From contig NZ_JACICY010000002.1 of NCBI RefSeq assembly GCF_014196055.1, positions 384,553 to 448,552 of the forward strand: a stretch of 64,000 nucleotides of DNA. Direction: 5' to 3'. The notes under the pieces were generated by a model. That model saw nothing but the letters and a program-made list of their open reading frames with translations. It searched no databases and was not told the origin of the DNA. Source of the DNA: Novosphingobium hassiacum. Its GTDB lineage: Bacteria; Pseudomonadota; Alphaproteobacteria; Sphingomonadales; Sphingomonadaceae. This document shows positions 37,208 through 46,823 of this stretch, piece by piece. The position numbers and the translations under genes were made by a program. Numbering within the stretch: the stretch's first letter is position 1; each line of letters opens with the position of its first letter.

Positions 37208-37592
37208 GGTCACTTCGGTGCAGTCCTTGGCTTTGCGGCGGTCGGAACCGATCCGGTCGCGTTGGGCCGCGCCTCGCGACGCAGCGTTTCAGGGCCTCTA
37301 TCATTCCCGCGCGCGGTGCGGCAAGCGCCATGAACATGCGCGCTGGTTAGCGCCCTAATGGGTGTCCATGCAGTGAACGCCTGCTGAATGCCGGTGCGCA
37401 CCTGTGGACATTGCGTCACACATACAAAGGAAGAGTCAAAAAGCGAAGCAAGGTCTGGAACTTGGAGGCAGTCAGACGTATTGATGCCCCAAGCACTTCC
37501 GCGTGTCAGAGTCGCAATGTGGCTGGCGTAGACGGATAGGCAGACTGGTGGGGTCGCAGTTGCGGCCTCGGTTGGGGAAGAAACGGGTTATC
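37208..37592. other. Non-coding gap with no recognised gene
   Basis: 385 bp between the DUF3576 gene and a divergent exported-protein gene. No open frame with a plausible product is seen. It should hold both promoters. A run ACAAAGGAAGAGTCAAAAAG near 37425 is AT-richer. I see no convincing hairpin terminator or RNA gene. Confidence 0.6.
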
Positions 37593-38378
37593 ATGGCGGG
37601 CAAGCGTACACGGTTGGATGCGAAAGGCGTCACACGCCTGCGCTCGCGTGCGCCGCTTGCAGCCACGGCGGCCGCAATCGTCCTCGGCCTGTTCCTCGCC
37701 CCCACCGTCAGCAGCGCTTTTTCCAGCGGCTTCGATGCCAAGCCGGTCAGCCTTGCCGCGCGGGGCGGCATCGGCTCGTTCACGCCGGCTTCGGTCGATG
37801 AACGCCTTGCCTCGCAGATCACCGTGCGCGCCCTTAACGGCAAGCAGTTCCGCTTTACGCCGGCCGGCAACGAAACGCGGCCCGGTCGCGCGGTAACCGT
37901 CGCGGTTCGCCTTGATTCGCAAACCGCGCGCGCCTTCTCGGTTCGCAGCGTGCTTGCCGAAGTTCAGCCGGGCGCCGGCGCTTCGCCGGTCCGGATCGCA
38001 CCGACCGCGTTCAATCTCGGCATGGCGCGCGGCTACACCAGCTTCGCTCCGTCGGGCGCTTCCTCCGCTCTGCATGATCTGCAGCGCATCGAAATGCCCG
38101 ATCTTGCCCGGATTAAGCCATCGGCGGTCAAGTCCACGCCTTCGCGCTTTGCCCCACGGGTCGAAGTCGATGATCGCGATCGCGCCGGTCGTGCGCCGCG
38201 CACGCTCGAAGGCCAAGGCGATTATCAGGTCGAACTTGGTGGCAGCTACCGCCTGACGCGCAATCTTAATGTCAACGCCGGCGTACGCTATTCGCCCGAG
38301 CGTGACCGTCTGCTCCCGCTTACCGATGGCAAGCAGGACAATCAGGCAGTCTATGTCGGAACCCAATTCCGCTTCTGA
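37593..38378 (+). CDS. Exported hypothetical protein with beta-strand-rich C-terminus
   Basis: 261 residues from ATG 37593 (MAGKRTRLDAKGV). A basic N-terminus and hydrophobic segment (LAATAAAIVLGLFLAPTVSSA) form a signal peptide or anchor. The C-terminal 50 residues (YQVELGGSYRLTRNLNVNAGVRYSPERD ... AVYVGTQFRF) have alternating polarity and end in Phe, like an outer-membrane beta strand. No domain recognised. Function unknown; an envelope role is inferred. A longer start at 37503 is possible. Confidence 0.72.
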   Translation: MAGKRTRLDAKGVTRLRSRAPLAATAAAIVLGLFLAPTVSSAFSSGFDAKPVSLAARGGIGSFTPASVDERLASQITVRALNGKQFRFTPAGNETRPGRAVTVAVRLDSQTARAFSVRSVLAEVQPGAGASPVRIAPTAFNLGMARGYTSFAPSGASSALHDLQRIEMPDLARIKPSAVKSTPSRFAPRVEVDDRDRAGRAPRTLEGQGDYQVELGGSYRLTRNLNVNAGVRYSPERDRLLPLTDGKQDNQAVYVGTQFRF

Positions 38379-38404
38379 CGCCTAATCCAAATGTTTTGGT
38401 TAAG

Positions 38405-38440
38405 TTGCTGTGCAGCAATTCGATGCTGCACCTGCAGCAT
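38405..38440. promoter_or_regulatory. Two PhaR-like operators upstream of the PHB reductase gene
   Basis: TTGCTGTGCAGCAA (38405-38418, arms TTGCTG/CAGCAA) and ATGCTGCACCTGCAGCAT (38423-38440, perfect 8-bp arms around CC) lie about 80-110 bp before the reductase start. The repressor PhaR is known to bind TGC-rich inverted repeats of the form CTGC-N-GCAG, and this pair matches. phaR itself is not in the window. Confidence 0.6.
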
Positions 38441-38516
38441 TTACGTATTCAGTTACTTGTAGCCGGTCCGCAATGCACCTACCGTAACTCTGACAAGCGT
38501 TTTCGGGAGGTTTGAT

Positions 38517-39239
38517 ATGCCGCGTGTTGCAGTCGTCACTGGTGGTACCCGCGGGATCGGCGAAGCCATCTGTCTCGCGCTTAAGGCAGAAGGCCGCACG
38601 GTCGTCGCCAACTACGGTGGTAACGAAGAAAAGGCCCGCGCCTTCACTGCGCGCACCGGAATCCCTTCATATCGTTTCGATGTCGGCGATCACGAGGCCA
38701 CCCTTGCAGGCTGCGCCCAGATCACGGCCGACGTTGGTCCGATCGATATCGTCGTCAACAATGCCGGCATCACCCGTGACGGCGTGCTCCACAAGATGAG
38801 CTTCGACGACTGGAACGAGGTCATGCGCATCAACCTTGGGGGCTGTTTCAACATGGCCAAAGCCACGTTCCCCGGCATGCGCGAACGCGGCTGGGGCCGG
38901 ATCGTCAATATCGGCTCGGTGAACGGACAGTCCGGCCAATATGGCCAGGTCAATTACGCGGCTGCCAAATCGGGAATCCACGGTTTCACCAAGGCGCTGG
39001 CACAGGAAGGCGCCAAGTACGGCGTGACCGTCAATGCGATCGCGCCCGGCTATATCGATACCGACATGGTCGCCGCCGTACCTGCTCCCGTTCTTGAAAA
39101 GATTGTCGCGAAGATCCCCGTAGGTCGCCTTGGCGCCGCCGAAGAGATTGCGCGCGGCGTCGTGTTCCTCACTTGCGAGAAGGGTGGCTTCGTCACCGGT
39201 TCGACGATGTCGCTCAACGGTGGCCAGCATATGTATTGA
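38517..39239 (+). CDS. phbB: Acetoacetyl-CoA reductase
   Basis: 240-residue SDR reducing acetoacetyl-CoA to (R)-3-hydroxybutyryl-CoA for polyhydroxybutyrate synthesis. TGGTRGIG cofactor motif, NNAGITRD, catalytic Ser in NIGSVNGQSGQYGQVNYAAAK with Tyr and Lys, and C-terminal GGQHMY, the PhbB ending. A clear GGGAGG ribosome binding site precedes the ATG. The thiolase (phaA) and synthase (phaC) are not adjacent. Confidence 0.93.
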   Translation: MPRVAVVTGGTRGIGEAICLALKAEGRTVVANYGGNEEKARAFTARTGIPSYRFDVGDHEATLAGCAQITADVGPIDIVVNNAGITRDGVLHKMSFDDWNEVMRINLGGCFNMAKATFPGMRERGWGRIVNIGSVNGQSGQYGQVNYAAAKSGIHGFTKALAQEGAKYGVTVNAIAPGYIDTDMVAAVPAPVLEKIVAKIPVGRLGAAEEIARGVVFLTCEKGGFVTGSTMSLNGGQHMY

Positions 39240-39253
39240 TCGGGGCAGAGCGC

Positions 39254-39520
39254 TTGGACCGGTCTATTTATCACCCCCCGGTCAAGCGCTCGGTCGAGAT
39301 CGCGGGGCACAAAACCTCGATCAGCCTTGAGCCCCTGTTCTGGGATATGCTGCGCTCTGCGGCGTCGCGCGAAGGCGTGCCGTTAAATGCGCTGGTCGCG
39401 CGCATAGACGCCGAGCGCATTGTCAGCGCTACTCCGCCAGGGCTGGCGGGCGCAATCCGGTTATGGCTGGTGTCGCAGGATCGTGGAGATCACGACGCTG
39501 AAGGCGCAGGGGCCGGCTGA
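39254..39520 (+). CDS. Ribbon-helix-helix domain protein
   Basis: About 88 residues. The core VKRSVEIAGHKTSISLEPLFWDMLRSAASREGVPLNALVARID is the alphaproteobacterial RHH_4 fold: a strand that contacts DNA followed by two helices. Likely a small transcription factor. The start is uncertain; TTG at 39254 lies 15 bp after the reductase stop and no ATG fits. It ends with a hydrophobic helix (AGAIRLWLVSQ) and overlaps the convergent lipoprotein gene by about 31 bp. Confidence 0.75.
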   Translation: MDRSIYHPPVKRSVEIAGHKTSISLEPLFWDMLRSAASREGVPLNALVARIDAERIVSATPPGLAGAIRLWLVSQDRGDHDAEGAGAG

Positions 39521-39699
39521 GGCGGCTGCGCGGGCTGCGCAGAGGCCTCGGGCAGATCGGGCAGTTCGCGCTGGTCGAGCATCTCGGCGGCCGCGTCCAG
39601 GGCGGCCGCTTCGTCCTTTGAAACGCCGCCCGGCTTTTCCTCCTCCGTGCTGCAGGATGCCAGCAGCACGGCGAGCGCCATCGCGGCAACCCTGCGCAT
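39490..39699 (-). CDS. Small lipoprotein
   Basis: 69 residues beginning MRRVAAMALAVLLASC, a lipobox at Cys16, then an acidic Ala/Pro-rich tail ending QPAPAPSAS. No domain recognised. It lies 7 bp downstream of another small lipoprotein gene on the same strand, so the two are likely co-transcribed. Confidence 0.7.
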   Translation of the reverse strand: MRRVAAMALAVLLASCSTEEEKPGGVSKDEAAALDAAAEMLDQRELPDLPEASAQPAQPPQPAPAPSAS

Positions 39700-39706
39700 T
39701 GCGCTG

Positions 39707-40015
39707 TTACTGCGGCGCGGGCTGTGCAGGCTGCTCACCCTCTTCACTGTCGGCAGCCTGGGCGGCAGCGGCAACTGCAGCGGCATTGTTGGCAGCATCG
39801 CGCGCAGCATCGGCTTCCGTATCGGCTGCGGCAGACGCATCGGGTGCAGGCGCCATCGGCGCAGCAGCGGCGGAAGGCTCCATCGCCGGCAATTCGTCGG
39901 CCGGCATCTCGACCGTGTCTTCCGAAGCGGCTTCCGAAGCGTCGTCAGAGCGACCGCAGGCGGAAAGCGCCAGACCGGCTGCGGCAACGATCGCGAGGCT
40001 TGCGTACTTCTTCAT
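39707..40015 (-). CDS. Small Ala/Asp-rich lipoprotein
   Basis: 102 residues from ATG 40015 (MKKYASLAIVAAAGLALSAC). The lipobox gives a lipidated Cys20, followed by a low-complexity Ala/Glu/Asp/Pro region likely to be disordered. No domain recognised. Divergent from the methionine regulator gene. Confidence 0.75.
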   Translation of the reverse strand: MKKYASLAIVAAAGLALSACGRSDDASEAASEDTVEMPADELPAMEPSAAAAPMAPAPDASAAADTEADAARDAANNAAAVAAAAQAADSEEGEQPAQPAPQ

Positions 40016-40158
40016 GAAATTCCCTCTCATGGGCGATGGAAACACCCGCTTAACCGGTAACGCCACGTGCGCGGCGCTCAAGCCCTTGTTCTATCGGGGC
40101 GGTATGGCGAACGCAATTGCATCGTGCAATCAAGTCGTCGCAACAACCGTAACATATG

Positions 40159-40208
40159 ATATAAAGAACTCTTTAAGTCTCTTGACGGATATAAAGGTTT
40201 CTTTATAT
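40159..40208. promoter_or_regulatory. Two SahR-type operators upstream of the methionine operon
   Basis: Site 1 ATATAAAGAACTCTTTAAGT (40159-40178) and site 2 ATATAAAGGTTTCTTTATAT (40189-40208) share arms ATATAAAG/CTTTATAT; site 2 is perfect, site 1 has two mismatches in the right arm. Centres are 30 bp apart, about three helical turns. Between them is TTGACG (40182-40187), a strong -35, with TATATG at 40204-40209 as a -10 buried in site 2. The motif resembles that known for SahR. Confidence 0.75.
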
Positions 40209-41226
40209 GGGTGTGCAGATGAATATCCACGACGCCATTCGCGCACTTGATGACTCGACGCGCCTGCGCATCATGCGTCTCCTCGCCAGCATGGAGCTGG
40301 CGGTCGGCGAAGTGGCGCAAGTGCTGGGCCAAAGCCAGCCACGTGTGTCGCGCCATATCAAGATCCTGTGCGATTCAGGCCTCGCCGAACGGCGCAAGGA
40401 AGGGGCATGGGTCTTCCTGCGCAGCTCGCTGGGCGATAGTTCCGAAAATCCATTGGCTTGTGCCATCGCACGGCTGCTTGCCGTTGCCGAGCAGGAGGAC
40501 GCGGCGTTCGGGCGTCGCTGCGCCGAAGACCGCCAGCACCTCGACGCCATCCGGACCGCGCGCGAATCCCACGCGCTCGACTGGTTCTCGCGCCACGCGG
40601 AGGAATGGGACGAACTGCGCTCGCTGCACATCGCCGATGGTCCAGTTGAAGCAGCGCTTGGCGAAATGCTGGCCGATCTGACCCACGGCGATAGCGGTCT
40701 GGGGCGGCTGCTCGATGTCGGCACCGGCACCGGCCGTATTGCCGAACTGTTTGCCCCGCAGGCAAGTCAGGTCGTCGCCTTCGATAAGAGCCCCGACATG
40801 CTGCGCATCGCGCGCGCGCGGCTCCAGCACTTACCCGCAGGTTCGGTCGAACTGGTCCAGGGCGATTTTGCGCAACTGCCATTCGCCGCGCGCCGCTTCG
40901 ATACCGTCCTGCTCCATCAGGTGCTGCATTATGCGCAGGCTCCTGAAGCCGTGCTGGCCGGTGCCGCCCGTGTCACTGCCCCCGGTGGCCGCGTCGCCAT
41001 TGTCGATTTCGCCGCGCACGATCGCGAAGACCTGCGCCAGACCCATGCCCATGCCCGCCTCGGCTTTTCCGACGCGCAGATCGAGGCGATGCTGCTCGAC
41101 AGCGGCTTCGTCCCGCAGGCTACGCGCGCGCTCGCGGGGCACGAACTCGTCGTCAAGCTGTGGACGGCCACGCGCCGCGAAGACAGCATTACCCAACTCG
41201 ATACTCGGCAAGTCCGGAAGGCCTAG
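40207..41226 (+). CDS. sahR: SahR-type ArsR-family regulator with SAM-methyltransferase-like domain
   Basis: 339 residues. Residues about 5-85 are an ArsR winged helix (DDSTRLRIMRLLASMELAVGEVAQVLGQSQPRVSRHIKIL) lacking metal-binding Cys. Residues about 150-300 are a class I methyltransferase fold (LLDVGTGTGRIAELF, HQVLHYAQAPEAVL) expected to sense S-adenosylhomocysteine. In alphaproteobacteria this family represses methionine-cycle genes; metF and metH follow directly and two operators precede it. Start could also be ATG 40219, which would make the mRNA nearly leaderless if the TTGACG/TATATG promoter is used. Confidence 0.82.
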   Translation: MGVQMNIHDAIRALDDSTRLRIMRLLASMELAVGEVAQVLGQSQPRVSRHIKILCDSGLAERRKEGAWVFLRSSLGDSSENPLACAIARLLAVAEQEDAAFGRRCAEDRQHLDAIRTARESHALDWFSRHAEEWDELRSLHIADGPVEAALGEMLADLTHGDSGLGRLLDVGTGTGRIAELFAPQASQVVAFDKSPDMLRIARARLQHLPAGSVELVQGDFAQLPFAARRFDTVLLHQVLHYAQAPEAVLAGAARVTAPGGRVAIVDFAAHDREDLRQTHAHARLGFSDAQIEAMLLDSGFVPQATRALAGHELVVKLWTATRREDSITQLDTRQVRKA

Positions 41227-41230
41227 ACCC

Positions 41231-42172
41231 ATGAACGCCAGCTACGATCAGTTGCGTGAGGCGCGCACCGCCCTTGATACCCCGCTGTTTGCCGGACTTC
41301 CCGGTGACATCTCGGTCTCGTTCGAATTCTTCCCGCCCAAGTCCGACGCGCTGATGACGCAGCTGTGGGATGTGGTCGAAACGCTCGCCCCGCTCGAGCC
41401 GCGCTTTGTCTCGGTCACCTACGGCGCGGGCGGCTCGACCCGCGATCGTACCCACGGCACCGTCGCGCGGATCATCAAGGAGGCAAAGCTTCCCGCTGCG
41501 GCGCACCTCACTTGCGTCGATGCGACCAAGGCCGAAATCCGCGAAGTTGCGGAAGGCTACTGGGAAGCAGGCGTGCGCCACATCGTCGCGCTGCGTGGCG
41601 ACATGGGCGCACCGGGCGTGCCGTTCACCCCGCACCCCGAAGGCTATGCCGACGCCGCCGAACTGGTGGCAGGCCTCAAGACTATCGCCCCGTTCGAGAT
41701 ATCGGTCGCCGCTTATCCCGAATCGCACCCGGATTCGCCCAGCGAGCAGGCCGATCTCGACAACCTCAAGCGCAAGCTCGACGCAGGGGCAACCCGTGCG
41801 ATCAGCCAGTTCTTTTTCGAGCCCGAAATCTTCTTCCGCTACCGTGACAAGCTGGCGGCAGCGGGCATCGACGCGCCCGTCCTGCCCGGCATCCTGCCCG
41901 TCTCGAACGTCGCCCAGACGCGCAAGTTTGCCGCGGCCTGTGGCGCGGTGATCCCGGCGTGGATGGATGGGCTGTTCGAAGGTCTCGATACGCACCCTGG
42001 ATCGCGCCAGCTGGTCGCGGCTACCATCGCGGCTGAATTCTGCCGCCGTCTTTATGCCGGTGGCGTCCGCGACTTCCACTTTTACACCCTCAACCGCGCC
42101 GAACTGTCCTACGCGATCTGCCACCTGCTTGGCCTGCGTCCGACACGCCCCGCGCTGGAGAAAGCCGCGTGA
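41231..42172 (+). CDS. metF: 5,10-methylenetetrahydrofolate reductase
   Basis: 313-residue flavoenzyme making 5-methyltetrahydrofolate for methionine synthesis. SFEFFPPKS at the N-terminus with the catalytic Glu, TYGAGGSTRDRT, ALRGDMGAP and ISQFFFEPEIFFRY are diagnostic. Starts 4 bp after the regulator gene; its stop overlaps the GTG of metH part 1. A single operon sahR-metF-metH1-metH2 is implied. Confidence 0.96.
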   Translation: MNASYDQLREARTALDTPLFAGLPGDISVSFEFFPPKSDALMTQLWDVVETLAPLEPRFVSVTYGAGGSTRDRTHGTVARIIKEAKLPAAAHLTCVDATKAEIREVAEGYWEAGVRHIVALRGDMGAPGVPFTPHPEGYADAAELVAGLKTIAPFEISVAAYPESHPDSPSEQADLDNLKRKLDAGATRAISQFFFEPEIFFRYRDKLAAAGIDAPVLPGILPVSNVAQTRKFAAACGAVIPAWMDGLFEGLDTHPGSRQLVAATIAAEFCRRLYAGGVRDFHFYTLNRAELSYAICHLLGLRPTRPALEKAA

Positions 42173-43230
42173 CTCTCGCCCCTTCCACCGCCCGTCTCGC
42201 CCTGCTCGAACAGGCAGCGCAACGCATCCTGATCACCGATGGCGCGTTCGGCACCGAGATCCAGAACTTCAAGCTGACCGAGGCCGACTATGCTGGCTCG
42301 CTGGGCCTGGCCAAGGACCAGAAGGGCAACAACGACATCCTCGCGCTGACCAAGCCCGAAGTGCCCGAATCGATCCACCGCGCCTACTTTGCTGCAGGGG
42401 CGGACATCGCCGAAACCAACACCTTCAGCGCCAACCGCATCAGCCAGGCCGACTACGCCGCCGAACACCTCGTGCGCGAAATCAACGTCCAGTCGGCGCA
42501 GCTTGCCCGCCGCGTGGCCGATGAATTCACCGCGAAAGACGGTCGCCCGCGCTTCGTGGCAGGCGCAATCGGCCCGACCAACAAGACGCTCTCGCTCAGC
42601 CCCGACGTCAACGATCCCGGCTTTCGCGAGATCGACTGGGATCACCTCGTCGACGTCTATGCCGAGCAGGCCTTCGCGTTGATCGAAGGCGGCGCGGATT
42701 TCATCCTGATCGAAACCGTGTTCGACACGCTCAACGCCAAGGCCGCCGTGATGTCTGTACGCCAGGTCGAGCAGGCGTTGGGCCGCGAAGTGCCGATCAT
42801 GCTGTCGATGACCCTGACCGACCTTTCGGGCCGCAACCTCTCGGGCCATACGGTCGAGGCGTTCTGGTACGCGGTGCGCCATGCCAAGCCGCTGACGATC
42901 GGCCTCAACTGCTCGTTCGGCGCGACCCAGCTTCGTCCGCATGTGAAATCGCTCTCCGAAATCGCGGACACGCTGATCATGGTCTATCCCAACGCCGGGC
43001 TTCCCAATGAACTCGGCGAATATGATGAAATGCCCGCGACCACCGCAAGCCTCGTCAAGGAATGGGCCGACCACGGCCAGGTCAACGTGCTCGGCGGCTG
43101 CTGCGGCTCGACGCCCGCGCACATCGCCGCGATGGCAAAGGCGGTCGCGGGTCTGACCCCGCGTAACCAGCCGGCACCCAAAACTGCGACGCGGCTGGCA
43201 GGTCTCGAACCATTTATCATGGCGGCGTAA
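42169..43230 (+). CDS. metH: Methionine synthase, homocysteine-binding module (split MetH, part 1)
   Basis: 353-residue homocysteine S-methyltransferase domain, corresponding to the N-terminal module of MetH. DGAFGTEIQ, GLNCSFGA with the first zinc Cys, and VLGGCCGSTPAHI with the Cys pair are present. It starts with GTG at 42169 overlapping metF (GTGA). The remaining modules are encoded by a separate gene 116 bp downstream, with a paired palindrome between. Split MetH occurs in related alphaproteobacteria. Confidence 0.95.
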   Translation: MTLAPSTARLALLEQAAQRILITDGAFGTEIQNFKLTEADYAGSLGLAKDQKGNNDILALTKPEVPESIHRAYFAAGADIAETNTFSANRISQADYAAEHLVREINVQSAQLARRVADEFTAKDGRPRFVAGAIGPTNKTLSLSPDVNDPGFREIDWDHLVDVYAEQAFALIEGGADFILIETVFDTLNAKAAVMSVRQVEQALGREVPIMLSMTLTDLSGRNLSGHTVEAFWYAVRHAKPLTIGLNCSFGATQLRPHVKSLSEIADTLIMVYPNAGLPNELGEYDEMPATTASLVKEWADHGQVNVLGGCCGSTPAHIAAMAKAVAGLTPRNQPAPKTATRLAGLEPFIMAA

Positions 43231-43237
43231 TCTAGTC

Positions 43238-43335
43238 CCCCTCCCGCAAGCGGGAGGGGTTAGGGGTGGGCGGCGCCACAGCGCCCACTCCAAAGAAAAG
43301 AACCCACCCCCGACCCCTCCCGCAAGCGGGAGGGG
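43238..43335. repeat. Paired palindromic element between the two metH genes
   Basis: Palindromes 43238-43259 and 43314-43335 (arms CCCCTCCCGC/GCGGGAGGGG, centre AA) with inner inverted arms TTAGGGGTGGGC and GCCCAC/ACCCACCCCCG. The last arm runs into GGAGGGGGGAGTAG just before the ATG at 43346, so the element seems to supply the ribosome binding site of metH part 2. Confidence 0.9.
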
Positions 43336-43345
43336 GGAGTAGAAA

Positions 43346-45982
<2,637 letters not shown>

Positions 45983-45987
45983 ACATG

Positions 45988-46058
45988 CCCACCCCCGATC
46001 CCGCTTGCGGGAGGGGGGAATCTGGGTGTGCATCTAGCCCTCCCGCCAGCGGGAGGGC
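45988..46058. repeat. Degenerate copies of the GC-rich palindrome after metH
   Basis: A half unit (CCCACCCCCGATCCCGC then TTGCGGGAGGGGGG, 45988-46018) and a separate palindrome with arms GCCCTCCCGC/GCGGGAGGGC around CA (46037-46058). These look like decayed members of the paired element. A further GC-rich imperfect hairpin lies at 46143-46185 (CCCCCTCCCCCGCC ... GGGGAAGGGGGTGGG). Confidence 0.75.
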
Positions 46059-46242
46059 CGCGAGATTTGGGTCACGCAGTGGCCCTAGTCGCAGCGGGGT
46101 GGGGCTGCGACGCGGCGGTGATCCCCCGCGCGTGAAAATTGGTCCCCCTCCCCCGCCAGGAACGGGGAAGGGGGTGGGAGGCAGCGGCCCTCCACAGGCC
46201 GACCGCCTTTTCAAATCTCGTTATCCCCATTGCTGACTCTCT

Positions 46243-46311
46243 TCGTCATCCCCGCGAAGGCGGGGCCCCAGAGTCGGTGCGGCTGGGTCCCCGCCTTCGC
46301 GGGGATGACGA
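46243..46311. repeat. Second repeat family (CGTCATCCCCGCGAAGG), copy 1
   Basis: Left arm TCGTCATCCCCGCGAAGGCG (46243 on) and right arm CGCCTTCGCGGGGATGACGA (ending 46311) form a long near-perfect inverted repeat with a 15-nt centre. The same family occurs at 48733-48812. It lies in the metH-recQ gap and could terminate transcription. Confidence 0.85.
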
Positions 46312-46318
46312 GGGGGGG

Positions 46319-46381
46319 GCGGGAATGACGAAGGGGTATGCGGGAATGACCAGGGGGTGTGCGGGGATGACGAAGCATCAC
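46319..46381. repeat. Three tandem 21-bp units
   Basis: Units start at 46319, 46340 and 46361, each GCGGG(A/G)ATGAC followed by a variable G-rich tail. They look like duplications of the right arm of the adjacent inverted repeat and run up to the stop codon of the small minus-strand gene. Confidence 0.75.
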
Positions 46382-46647
46382 TGCATCCCGCTGGCCGCGA
46401 TGCGCCCCTGCGCGCGGCGGCGCAGGTAATCTTTCTCGACATTGCTGCCCGACTGTCCGGCCAATACGCCCAGCGCCGCGCCAAGTCCGTGCTGCGCCAA
46501 CTGGTCGATCGCGGCATCGGTATCCTGCCCGAGTTCGGTGGCGAGCGACTTCAGCACCCGCGCCATCTCGGCGAATTCGACTTCGCTCTCCCACGCTGCC
46601 TTGCGTTCCTCGCGCTTTACGAACGCGCCTCGCGGCTCAAATCCCAT
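46378..46647 (-). CDS. Small helical hypothetical protein
   Basis: 89 residues from ATG 46647 (MGFEPRGAFVKREERK), preceded by AAGGAG at good spacing. Largely alpha-helical and charged (SEVEFAEMARVLKSLATELG, AAIDQLAQHGLGAALGVLA). No signal peptide or known domain. Divergent from recQ. The strong ribosome binding site makes it likely real; function unknown. Confidence 0.68.
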   Translation of the reverse strand: MGFEPRGAFVKREERKAAWESEVEFAEMARVLKSLATELGQDTDAAIDQLAQHGLGAALGVLAGQSGSNVEKDYLRRRAQGRIAASGMQ

Positions 46648-46823
46648 CGCCTGCTCCTTCAAGCGGAAAGCCCGCCGTCAGGTGCAATCGTGGCGCAAGG
46701 TGCCCAAGAGCCGCTTAATCGAAACCATGCGCGATGCCGGAGCGCGCGAATGGTTAAGCGGTAACCCACATTTGGCTGAGCCTGCGCTTTGCCGCCGCCC
46801 CTCGATCTGGCATAGGCCGCTGC

